Notes under the pieces: model-generated | Database searches by the model: none | Seen by the model: the letters and a program-made list of their open reading frames with translations, nothing else | Told to the model about the DNA's origin: nothing | Translations under genes and position numbers: made by a program | Origin: Hymenolepis diminuta | Taxonomy: Eukaryota; Platyhelminthes; Cestoda; Cyclophyllidea; Hymenolepididae | Assembly: GCA_900708905.1 (NCBI GenBank) | Contig: CAADRB010000011.1 | Span: forward strand, 1,441,169 to 1,505,168 | Direction: 5' to 3' | DNA length: 64,000 bases | Part shown: piece after piece, positions 39,553 to 52,522 of the stretch | How positions within the stretch are numbered: position 1 is the stretch's first letter | Layout of the letters: every line of letters begins with the position of its first letter

Positions 39553-42500
39553 TTAAACTTGACTACACAATCGTCCCGAGTTTGTTCTTTCATCTCGTCC
39601 TATAATAACCGATCTACTCATCAGTCTGTCCTCACCAACAACTGTTCCAGGGTCATTTGAAGTTGGTGCCAAAGGAGGAGGTGGTTCAAAAGACGTTGTC
39701 CTCAGGTTAAACCTTCTCGACAGACTAGCGAAGGAGACCTCTCCCGCTTCATTCTGAGGAAGATTTAGCGGGGGCATTCTAGGGCATTCAAATACTCCAG
39801 GGGTTGAATTGGAAGAAGAGGACATTTGCTCCTGGTTACAGTAAGTCGGTTCTGAAGGTCGGATTTTTGCAGATCCATTAAAAGAGAGACTAAGACCAGT
39901 TCGAGAAACGGTGGGCAACGTGGCAAATAGGGGAGAACTCAGTGTTGTAGGTGTTGTCACTGATGGTGTGGGGACTAGACCATGATTATCGATTCCGCTG
40001 TCACTTGAGGAGTTGGGATTAGAAGACGAACAGGGTTCACTGGAACGTTCACCAGGATTCTTCATTTTCTCTGAAAGTTCTTTGAATGTAACTCGAGGTT
40101 GTGTCTGCTTGGACTCCTCTAGTTTCGAACTTGTGGTGAGATTTCCATTAACAGTAGGTGGTGGATTATTTGTCGAGGAAGATTGTGAAAGATAACCGTG
40201 GGATTCTTGGACATTCTCATTCAGTAGATGTCTAGCGTCGGCTTCACCAGATCCTTGTGCTGCATAAGGCGAACTGTTTATGAATCGGAGGCTTACTGGA
40301 GATAGGATTTCACTTTGTCTTAGAGCATATCTCAGTGCACCTAAAAATACAAAATCACGCTGTTAAAACAAAGATATAATCTAACACTATGGAAGAGATT
40401 TGTGACCTATTTATCCGACTTTTCTATTTACCGAAAATTGAGCTTCACTCTATGCAATCTATGATCCATTCCTCTGTAAGAGACGTGATCTAAATCAGTT
40501 TCTATTAAGAAACGTAATTTAGATAAGGCAAATTGAAGGAAGCGACGACCATACCACGACGGTCACAAACTTCACCAGCAGGGGACCTGTAGATTATCAT
40601 ACCTCGTCTTGCTAGCTTCCCTATTAATTCACATTGTACCGACTTAGCCTACTTCTAATTCTTCAGTAGCAACGTGCTTAACAGTTTACATCCCATCGGC
40701 TTAACAAAAATGTCCGAATATTCAAATGGTATAAGCATCGGTGTTGACAGTGAAATAAATACATTCTTCCTATAAAATAATATTATTGAAAGTAACAAAG
40801 AGCCTGGGAATAATTGCACTTTTGACTTCTCTTCCCCCGGCTCTGAATCAGCTGTAGCCAGAAACAGAGGCAAAACTAGGCTTCCTAGCATTTCAAAGTT
40901 TGAATAGATTTTCTTTACAAAACATTGCTTGAAAAAACCAAATATATGCCTAATCGGCAAATGTTGCAGAAAGCTTCGACGGCTAATCTTAAACTCTAAC
41001 CCGAAATTGAAATTAACCATAAATCTGTCCATTTGAATGGAAGCTATTTAATGAACAAGGATTCGAGAGTAAACGAGTGGGTTCGGAAGTAGATCAAAAC
41101 AAGGGGTTAATTTACTGAGTGGATCAATATTCTCCTGGTTAGAATTCGATCTCATGGCTTGCTGTTCGATCGGTTGCGTGTTGCTATACGATGGATTTTG
41201 TGGTAGAGCATTCATTCCATGGGCATTAGTAGCGGTATTCAGAGAGCTCTGAAGACACACGTAATTATTTGTACCTACAAAATAAATAAACACACCCATA
41301 AACCGACCTGGACTCACTTTCATAAACGGTTCCAGTTTAGAATTGCAACTTACCACTTTGCCGACTACTGCCCTCCGTATCTACACTACAACAATCAGTA
41401 TTCTGCTGTTGTTGTTGGACACTAGATACGCAAGCTCTGTTTGATTGACCAATAGGAACCTGGCCCGTAGGGGGAGGTGGCGGCGGGGGTGGAGGGGGGA
41501 CAACATTAGCCAGTCTGCAGAGTCCGGTGGGATTTAGATTGGCAGCCGCGGGGCCGCCATCATTGAGACAAGCATAAATAGGTGGACTACCGGAGATCAG
41601 TCGAAGAGCTGTCCCTGTGTTACCAACACCACCGTTTAGGGTTCCTACTGCTGGTCCTGGGCCACCATTGGCTGTTAAGAGAGTACCAGTGGGGCCACCA
41701 TTGTCAGTGTTGTCCTCTAAGCGGACCAGAGTAGCAGGGTGAGGGAGATATTGAGGATTCAGATTGACAGATTGGTGCATAACGGGGGCTTGACAAGGGG
41801 ACGAATAGGTAATCTAGAAAGGAAAAATAAATCCATTGAGATTTTCATAGGAGATAAAAAGGAAAGGCAAATAGAAAAAAACAACACGACTTTACGGAAT
41901 CTCTATTTAGCATAAGAAGGTTTAAGTCGGAAGGAATTTTCCACAAATTCGTGGATTTTGTTAATAAAAAGTTCTATCACTTTCTCAGATGTATTCAAAT
42001 AAAAGTTTGGTGTAACCTTAGTAAGTAAAAAATGATTCTCAAGCTTTGATTTATTTCTCCCGTTCCATTCCATATGCAGAAGAATAGAAACCTCATTCCT
42101 TTACTTATTATTGCTACCTAGACTGACCTATATGGGCTCGGTGACCTCAGTAGATGTGGCTTTGAAAACCACCACTGAGTCATCCCTATATGGCAAAATG
42201 TTTCATGTAATTCATATTTCTCAATTAAAACTAGGTTCAAATTGTGCAGATGTCTCCCCTCTGTCTTCCTGCTCACTGTTAGTACTAGCTTCAAACCATA
42301 TTCTACGGCGTGCAGGAAGCATAATACCCTTGAATCTTAGTCACTACTCAGATTAAATAATAATTTTCTTGTGCATGCGAAGGTTAGCCTATCAGCCCTC
42401 CTTCAAAAGTTTCTTGAAATATATGGGCCAGTCTTTGTATTAATTTTAAATATAAAATCAACCCAACATAAGCTCCCCAACCCAATAGGAAATTCAAATA

Positions 42501-45500
42501 GACATTATTATCAAAATCAGGTAAGGCCTGTTCAACTCCAATCCCACAGATTTCTGCTGCTCTTAAACATGGAGCAAGTGTTTATATTTAAAAATATGTA
42601 ACAAAACAAATTTAAAATTTCTGAAAACTATTTGAAGAAAATAAAGAAGCAGTTGACATAACATGAGAATATTTTCGAAAAATTGGCACAGGTTAATATC
42701 CGATAGATTTGGTAACCGAACTCAGTAGGCCAATAGAGACAACCTCTTAAAGATGAAGGTTGAGCTCACAACTCATAATCAAATACTCTACATTTTCAAT
42801 ATATATCTTTTTTTCTTATTTCAAATTTTAACTTGAAGAGGTTGTTTAGAAGTTAATACAATTTGGTAGAAAGTCCAAATGAATATTTTCGGCCTCATCC
42901 CTCATGCAACGAATTATTAATTTATTGGATTTCCAGTTGTAATCACACAACTCCTGAAATTGTTGATCAACTGAAAATGCCAATCAATCTCACTTATATC
43001 AATATGCCTAATCAACTATATTTTCGTAATAAAATTCGTCGTTTAAGCTACACGTCTTCTTCCTTCGGAGTTTGAGAAGCCACATTGTGTAATCTAGCAA
43101 CATCGCAAGAGCTACTTAAATTCTTCTAGCGATTGCGTACGTCGTACCAGTATCCATTAGTGATATCTACTTGTTGTTTTCATCCATGTTAACGTTTCCA
43201 CTACCCCCACCAGATTTCTGTTGGTGACTAATATTTCAACCAAAATTTGTAGGTGCCACCCACAATTAACATACGTTTACTACAAGTATTCATCTCATGC
43301 AAAACTTCAACAACCTCGTTGACTCATCAAGAAAACATGTTGCGATAAATAAACAGTCATTAAATACAAATGGAGACACTTGTACTCTGAGCGTTCATGA
43401 TAATATTCACTAGGATATGACAAAAATTGAACATGAACAAAATTAAACCCAAGCTAACTACTAGATGATTGAAAATAGCTACTTATAAATATCTCCAGGC
43501 GTTTGAAAATTCAGAAAAATGATGCCATAGGCAGACTACGAAGCTCGGATGGAAATATGGTGATGGATCATTAAAGAAATGGAAACTGAGTTAGAAGCAA
43601 AAACCGGCAAGAACCGTTATATCGAATGTAATATAGACTGCCCATTGAGTTAACAGTATCCGAGATCAAGAAAGAATAATTAAGACAGGTACCCTAAACG
43701 AAGGCTTCTTTCGTCAATAATATAATATAACTGCTCTCGTACAACTTTGATCTCGGGATTGACTAGCTATCTGGTTAGTCATAGTATAGCAGTGAGGATA
43801 TCTTATCTCCATGTACAAAAAATCGAATGCTCAAGAGATATACCTTATGTACAGAATTTTTGTGAATTCAGCTCGAGTATTTGATTTTTTCCTAAAGGAA
43901 TTTCTCCGATTGATAATCTTTCAGTCATCCAAACTAAAGAATAGCATTAATCAGTACTTACTGACTGAAAGATTTTTCAAATAATCATTTCAAGTGAATA
44001 AACCACGTGTTAGAAAACATTGGATCTAAACTCTCCGTTTCAAATCGAATGCTGATCACTTTAATCAATGTATTTTCTCTCTGCACGATTTTTCAACACT
44101 TGTATGACAGCACTATGGCAACTTGAACACAAAGGCACAGCGTGTGTCACCTCGGTAAGTGGTAGGTAAGTTTGCCAGGGGAAGAGGAGGGACTAAGGGG
44201 GAGGGGCATGTGACGGTGGTCATGACTCCAAAATTCAAGCCCCACCCCGAGCTCTCGCACACGCCTGCTCAAACCGGTGAATATGAGCGCTCCATTGTGT
44301 GCATATAAAACAACCCGAAACATGCGATCACGGAAGTCCGCTGCAAGTGTGTTACAAATGGAAACTCCTCTTTTATCTGTGTTCAAAATATGCTTCCGAC
44401 TAATCAATAGTTAAATACACATATACTTTAAAAGAACTATACTTTTTCATGAAAGATTATGAAACACTGGCATGAACATTAAGTATCCCACGTCTAGGAC
44501 TAGTACACAATAAAATGGCGATTAATAACCTTCAGAGTCGGTCAATTTGGAGGGTCGAAACGAAATCTGCTAAATCGCGAAAAACTCACCTCTAAAATCG
44601 AATCTGTCCCACGCCTGCATTTTTAGCGCTATTTTACATCCATTCTTGTGCTTTGGATTCTAAATTAAAACTGATAGAATGGAGCACTGTTTATGATTTC
44701 TCGAATCGGAATGCACTGGAGATCCAGTGAGCTAGTAATAAATACTAGTAGTAGACCGCTAAAATGATGATGTTGTTGAGGCGCACAGACTCATATCAAT
44801 AATGAGGTTACTACTTTAACCAAACATACTGAAAGCTGCTTTATTTGTACTAAGGATAAAAGATTTCCACGACTATTTCGAACGTGTTAAAGGAGAGAAA
44901 GTGTATGCGATTCTTATTCATTTAAGTTAATTAAATTATGCTTTTCACAAAGCTAGTTTCAATTCTCTGGTATCACAATAATAATAATCCTGCATCTAGA
45001 AGACTGTAGACGTCTCATAGCTGTTCAGACACTTTAATGGATAAGTTGATACAAGAATAAAAGTTGTAAACCTTTGGGTTAGTAGCTCCGGGTGGCTCTT
45101 AATATCCCTCAAGACTAACCAGAAAAGTATTTACCAATACTCATCTTGGGTTGAAGAATAGCATCGTGGGGCCACCCCAGTGAGAACTTCGATTTCTGTA
45201 ACCCTCTCCACTTTTAGGCAGATTTAACCAGTGCGGTTGTCCATTCCACAAACTGGGTATACACTGATGAGCATCGAACTCATGACTTCTAATTTCACAG
45301 ATGTGCACATTAACCGCTGCGTCACTGTTAACTATTAAAAATAGAAAACTTTCATAATGGAAACCTGAAGATAATACACTTATTAGCCAATTACTTTTAC
45401 ATCAAATACTGAATTCAACAGGCTCACAGAACGGAATTTTTAAGCGAAAAACTCGAGGAATAATTTATTTTAACTCGTCTACGAAGTCAGAGGCCACGGA

Positions 45501-48500
45501 TTAGATGGTCACAGTGAGTGTGAAATGGCCAATGCAGAGCTAGTTATGTCTGGATATTGTCTGAGGTGGCAGAACTAGAATTTCTGATTAGGAAAGCTCT
45601 ATGATGCTACTCAAGATAAGTTTTATGAAACGCCTTCCTTAAATGGGATAGAGAGTAAATTTTCACTTGACCCTGACTAAAGCACTTTTAAACTTCAAAA
45701 CTGGTTACACTTTCTTCATTTAAAATACATTAAATACAAACCCAGCATTCAAAAAATTAGCACCGGCGTATAATTCCCTCTTTCCGACTTTTGACATTCA
45801 CTAATTTCATTATTAATTTAATGACAAGTTATGGAGCCTTTGTTCAACGTGCGTGATATGCTTGAGTCAATTGGCTTCCCGTAGCCACATTTTTTTCCTC
45901 AAAATTACGCATACTCAAACAATAGAAAACTAGAAGAGAGGTAGAAGGATAAATAAAGTTTGGGGAAAAAATGGAATTTGTAAAATTTCGCTGGTAGGTA
46001 GAGCGTGGCCGGATATGCATATGGGCGAAATCTAACAGCACCCTTTCAAGTGATGAGTAAGCTTGCAGTACTGAGTTGAGATGAAACTCATCAAATATTT
46101 GTGGATTAGCACACCCTTCCAACATATTATGTACTATTTATTGGTAGCAGAAATATATTTAAGTCTGTCAATAATAAATTCCGGTTATGAGTGACCTTTC
46201 AATGATCAAAGCTAGGAGGAATAGAGTACTAATTAGATTACAGCAGTAGTCTGAATACACTGGGAGAAGTATTTTATGAACCCATTTCATAAGGGTGTCT
46301 TATTGATTCCTTGAATGAGAACGGCTATGATCTCACCGTTATTTGCCACATACATCTTCTAATTGTTAGGAGAAAGATAAGATATAAACTCAACTGGGTA
46401 ACTTTGGCGTAGTGATCTGTCAAAGGTCATCCTTTTAAATTTTCATCGGCACACGTTCAGCGAAAGGCATTGACGACCATATTGATTAAAGAACAAAGAA
46501 GAGGTAGGGAACTGAGACTTTCTAATCGGAGACTCCAAGGTGTTACTGCTCTGTTCAAAACAGAGCGTGTATAAACCTAGACCACTGTATCACCAATAAA
46601 AATGCATTTCTTAAGAACATATTTTTAAATCTAAAAGTTGGAAAACAACTAGTTACCTTCAGCATTGGGATTTCATGGATGAAACGGATTTAACTCAATT
46701 GACGAAACGATTTTTTTCAGTCCAAGTTGGGGAAATATTTTAACACTTATTTTACAATTAGATAAGCTCATTAAGATAGCTGTTTTTTCTTACCATCAAT
46801 TCTCTGATTAGTGAAATTTTCAGGTTCACGTGAAGTTGCACATTTTTGTTTTGAGAGATATAAAAAGATGGATTGAGACAACATAGAACTGATGTGAGTT
46901 CCATTGAGAATCAAGAGATACCTCCTAAATCTTGATATTTCTTTTTAAAACTAAATAAACTAACTCATTCCTTTAAAAATTCTTTTTATAACTCCAGTTC
47001 AACGTGTGAAAAAATCCTTAATTACCTCAAAAATCGTCCAAAATGAAGAAATATTGGTAGTCTCTCATCAGGACGAGGTCATATTTCTGAGGCCATATAT
47101 TGATTACTTTTCCAGCAAGCATGCTCAGTAATTAGTGAAAAGGATTATTTGCGCATGAAATATTTAATTCATAACTTTAATAAAAATTAACCTGTTTAAC
47201 TTTAAATTATCAGCAACCTTTTTCCATTTAATTGCCACTCAACATCTGGCCGTTCCTTTCAATTAGAAGAGTAAACATTAATACAGCTCCTTTTCCGTCT
47301 TAAATAAATAAGTTAAACTCTCACTGAAAAAATGTAAGTGTAAATAGTGAAGAATAAAATATTTTAAAAATTTATGTTTATTAAATCGTCTATATGACAA
47401 TAAAAGTATTAAATAGCGAGGGACTAGTTTATAATATTTAAAATTCGTGCAAAAATACTCACAAAGCCGTACCTTAGAGCAGGATTTAAATTATAATGTT
47501 AACTTATCCAGATATTCTATTAAATGGGACACAATCTACCGTCTGACAGACCACACACTACTTTGATAAGGAGTATAATCGGAAATGATAAGAACCGATA
47601 AAGCTTAGTGGACGGAATTCGTTCCAGGACATTAAAATTTTCGATTACTGCTCTTCTATGCCCGTACCTGGGAGAGAAATATCCACCCTTACTGGTTAAC
47701 AGGGTAGGTAATCAATTCAAAATATTCAAATTATATATAATCAGAAGTGCTTTCTTGATAATGAAAATAAACCATTGTTCGAGCTGCAGATTATCTCCTT
47801 ACTTCCCTCTGGATTTGACCTACCGTAGCTATCCCATGTCTCATTGGCTGCCAGGCTTAACAATACAACAGTCTTAGACTGCCCAGAACACAACTACAAG
47901 AACGATTCTTAATAGGATACTTAATGACGAATAAGAAAATTGAACTAACCCTATAACAATTGAAACCATCATATTAGAAAATTCAATAGATAATTGCAAC
48001 ATAGATTAATGAACTTGGAGAATACTAATTAGAAAATGTCTTCAGTAGGCAGAACGAATCCGTTACCTTGAATTTCCAATCGGGTTTAAGACAGAAGGCG
48101 AACCACGTGATATACCAGGCACAAAAGAAGAACACTGTCGCAACAATATTCGCCAGGAGTAAAGGTTGTCGGTTAAGTTCAAATGCTTTTCCCGAGGCAA
48201 TGAGAATAGGCATCCTTATTGCCAATACACAGAGTGCTCCCAAAACCGCAATCGCTCGTCTACAGATAACCGCTCTCCGACGACTTCTCTGTCCTTCCGT
48301 CTTCAATCCACACACTCCTCCATCTTGAATTGATGCTGCATCTGACGGCGCAACATCTTGAGTTGCTGCTCCAAAGATTGCACTCCGTCTTAGAGCCACT
48401 ATTTTATCGACAAATTGATCCACTCCATAGTCAAAGATACAAGACGTTAGAAGAAGCATAGTGAAGGTCCCAACTGTGGATAAAAACAGTCCTTTAGCAT

Positions 48501-51500
48501 TATTGAGACCTTCTGGGTCCTGCCTAGGTTCATCAAAACCTGTCGACTCAAGAATATTGTTATTCATTTCAGCAGGCTCAGAAGACGCTGTTTGACAGAG
48601 ACCAGCAAGAGAGGGAGCTATATTCTTGTCATTCCAACAGAGTTTGACGATTATTTCTGTTGCGTTGATTTCCAGGAGGCCTTGAATACCAAGAATTACG
48701 AGGATAAGGGAGAATGTAAAGGCGAAACAGTGATTAGTTCGCCAGAAAACGGCCGGATATCGAAGAGCCAACGCAGCGAAAGCAAAGAGGAGATTGAAGA
48801 ATTCCACGGACATTGCATTAGGTGGCAAGGCTCGAAGAATTGGATTCAGATTACTTCTCCAAACGTTTTCTGCAACAACATACAAAATGATACAAAAAAT
48901 AAGTGAGCTTCTCAAAGATTGCAGGCAAATTTGTAGGGTATTAACATCAAAAAGCTTTAAAATAAAAAATATGTCAAAGAATTAGCGACGGAAAAAATGT
49001 GCCCTTGTTAAAACAACTCCGAAATTGGTAAAGATTAAACTGAAATGGTAAATGAAGAAATTTCTTGTGATTTTCGAGAAGAGTAGAGAAAGAGCGGCAA
49101 TTTGGTTTGAATAGCTTAGGTTTTCTCTTAAGAATACGTTCCTTTTGGTATCAAAATCGTAACTTGAGATATTTGATTCGTTCGGGTCTAGGCTTGAGTG
49201 CTGGTGAATGGGAAGTCAGATGTAGATCTTCTAGGAATGATAATACCTAACTTGGGTAGAGATATTAAAGCCACTCCTATTGTAGTAACTGGGAGCAGGT
49301 ACATAAAAATCCGATAATATATTTTAAATAACCCCTCTAAAAATAAAATCCGTAGATTTGAAGAATGAACACATACCAAGATAAACTGTGGACTCGGTCA
49401 CTGAAACTCATAAACTCAGACGAAACTATAACACCAAGGCGTTTCGTTTGTAAGATATGGACGAAAAAGTATATCTAAATACGGGATGAAGTAGAAGTCA
49501 GTGTCCAGCTAAATGTCCTGTTAATCGTCAAATCTGCTTAAGAGACCGCTTTCCAAGACCACTATGAGAAGTGTTAACAACACTTAACTTGAGCAGAGAA
49601 GGTTTATTGAAGCCGCTCTTTTGAGAAACTCGCATTCTAACACCTTTTTAAACAAAATTAACCAGTGCTGTCGGCCATTCAAATTACCGAATGTGCCTCG
49701 CTGACTTGCCAGACATAAATGTTTACCCCTAAGCCATTGACGCACTTGATGAATGTCTATATCGGTTAAACAAGTAGACATAACTAACAAATTAGGGGTT
49801 GAACTGTTCCTACTCTACTTCTGTATAAAAATGAAGAGAGGTTATTCAGAGAAAAAGAGTACTTTTGAAAATTTATTTCTATGATTTTACCAATGACACA
49901 CTTGTCAATTGGAATAAATTTATATAATGACTGAAAAATTTAAGGAGGAAAAAACCTTTTGTCCCATAATGAGCGTGAACATTTCAAAAACAGAGAGAAA
50001 TAAAGTAACCGCAACTGACCGAAATTTTGGTTTGTACCAAGTAACCGGTCTTAAAAGCTAAAAGGAGTAGATAAATGCTACAATTTGTTCTTGAACAACA
50101 AATACGCTATCAGTTAAACGTTTTCAATTCACAAATTATTAGGAAAGTAAACACTCGAGTGCCGCAAGGAGCCCGTATGATTTTCAACACAAAAGGTTTA
50201 GAGAAAAACTCAGGTCGGATTCAATCATTTTCAACTATGAAAAGAAAAAATTAAATTTACCGTGATCTAAAAAGAGATAGGTTTTGTTTCCAGATGTCTA
50301 CATATCCAAAGAGATTGGTGGAGGTGTTAGCGATTACAAGAAATACTAAACAAAAGTAAACTTTTAACTTTTATTTTTAAGGGAAAGCGTACTCGCCGAA
50401 TTCCTCCTTTTGATGAACTCTTATAAATGATATAATCTTTAGATGAGCTTTTTGGGTAAAATGGATTCACATACTGATATTAAGATATTTCCGTAAGGAA
50501 AAAAAACAATCATAAATACCACCGATATCCGATTTTCCAGATACTGAAAGCGACGGATCATTTATATCTCTTTGCAGCAGTGTCATACTAGGTCATACTA
50601 TCGGAATAATCAATTGCCTACATTTAAAATAACATCTACTTGGAAATACGATCATTTCAAAACCGGGAATCAAAATTTATACAACTAGGAAGGATAACAA
50701 AGAGAAATGTATTTTTTCGATGAAGATGGCCCAGAAGTTCAACGACAATGTCAACATGTACGTTTGTTAAGTTAGGCGCCACGGATAACCATCTCGTGAA
50801 TAACTACCAGTATTTTTTTCAAAATGGTAGAGATAACAGTGTGAATTTCTCATCCAAGAGTCTAAGAGTCTCTAACACTTCATCCATCTCACTTCAAGGG
50901 ACCTAGAATTTACGGCTACCCAGATGAAATGGCTGCTTAGTAAAACATCTGAGAGGATACTATCCGCAGACCAGTTGAAACGGGCCTCTGTCTTCCTTTC
51001 TCTCATAACATATTTAAAAATTTTTTGGCAAACAAAACCTTGGGAAAGTAATTCTAGACTAGATAAACTACATACTGGGTACCATGGCCGAATTCTCCAT
51101 AGTAGAGTTTGAAAATGTCATTTCAAAGAGACCCACTGATCACAAGGGGTGAATGAACGTGTTATTGGACAGGAAATGTTCATATTAAATTCCCATCCAC
51201 CTGAGTATATAGAGAGAAGGACGCATTCATCAAATTACCAGACCTAAATACCCTAAATGCGAACTCTCAATCAGCCCCGTCGTTACACAAATACTCATCA
51301 TTAATGCAGAGCTGATGACTGAGTTTTCATTAACTCCAATGGAGGACAATGGAGGCATATGTGACTATAAATATTCCACTTAGTGAAGGAACGGAAATGT
51401 AAAATTCGAAAATTGCAGCCCTGAAATGTAGACTTCTGAGAGACTCGAGTTATGATTTTTGCCGCTTTGTCCATAAGACCTTCACGACTTGAGATAGAGA

Positions 51501-52488
51501 TGTGAAGTTTTGTTGTAGCTTGGCTTCGAAACCAACTCCACTGGAAGATACACTTTTATTTGCTTCACCATGATTATATATTTCATGAGGTATTAAAACT
51601 CCATTTAAAAGCGGAAAAACCTTCACCTCAAACTTGATAAATTTAAAAGGTTCTCAGGGCTACAGAGTGAGTGTCCATTAAATATCATTTGTATGATTTG
51701 GATGTATAGCTTCAATATTACATTAACTGAGGCAAGAAGCGGATTGTGGACTTGAAACCTTGGTCCTGAAACCAAAGACTTCTACACAACCCCAGTTGCG
51801 ATTGACGTCGCTTTATTCATGAGACCTACATATCTTGAGAGTTTTGAAGTATTCCGTTTAATTATAGCTCTGCTATAAGAGAACCGGGGTAAGAGTTCCA
51901 GAAATTGGTTCTGAGGAACAAAACTTTGCATTCATTAGCAATTTTTTAATTCCACATTTCACAAGCCATTTTAAATTCGTCTGATAGTAAAGCATCAAAC
52001 ACCAGATTTTACCCATTTCATAGGATTGAGTGGTGTCACTCCCAGTGGATTTGGCATAAGTTACGATTTGAAAGTATACTTTTTCGCCTTTTAATAGGAA
52101 ACGAACGAGCAGGATTTATTGCATTGAGTTAACCATTTTATAAGTTCTTTCAAAAATGTTAATGTCTGCAACTGGTTTCGTAGAGGGGGAGGAGGAAGTT
52201 AAAGGCTGGACTCCAAAGATATGACTCATTTTTAAATGCTGACATCAAAATTGGACTCTTCAGATTCTCATAGGCAGAAATAGGGAAGAGGGTTCATTGC
52301 TCAAATCTCATCTTTAATTAACTTTGCCATTGCTCCTTGTGCAGATGACAATCCTTCCTTCTTACCAGTCTGAGAAATTCAGCAAGTAATAAACAGGGAA
52401 AAAAGTCTTTTTAATTGGATTGTCATGTTACCAATTAGGGAGTATTTAATCTCGTACCTCTCTTTTTTAACTACTTTCAAAGAAAACT

Positions 52489-52522
<34 letters not shown>

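Noticed and set aside
41254..41256. Acceptor CTTCAG before AGCTCT for tincar-like exon 4
   Set aside because: Joined to exon 3 it gives a stop within eight codons. The acceptor TTTTGTAG at 41275 keeps the frame.
42863..43075. Plus-strand 70-codon frame in tincar-like intron 2
   Set aside because: No recognisable similarity and no splice context.
45261..45335. Possible functional tRNA gene
   Set aside because: A and B boxes are present but I cannot fold a cloverleaf with acceptor stem, and the same head recurs in many diverged copies with a shared body. A SINE explains it better.
48068..48906. Plus-strand frames opposite the tincar-like membrane exon
   Set aside because: Antisense of a clear multi-TM exon; they show no family motif.
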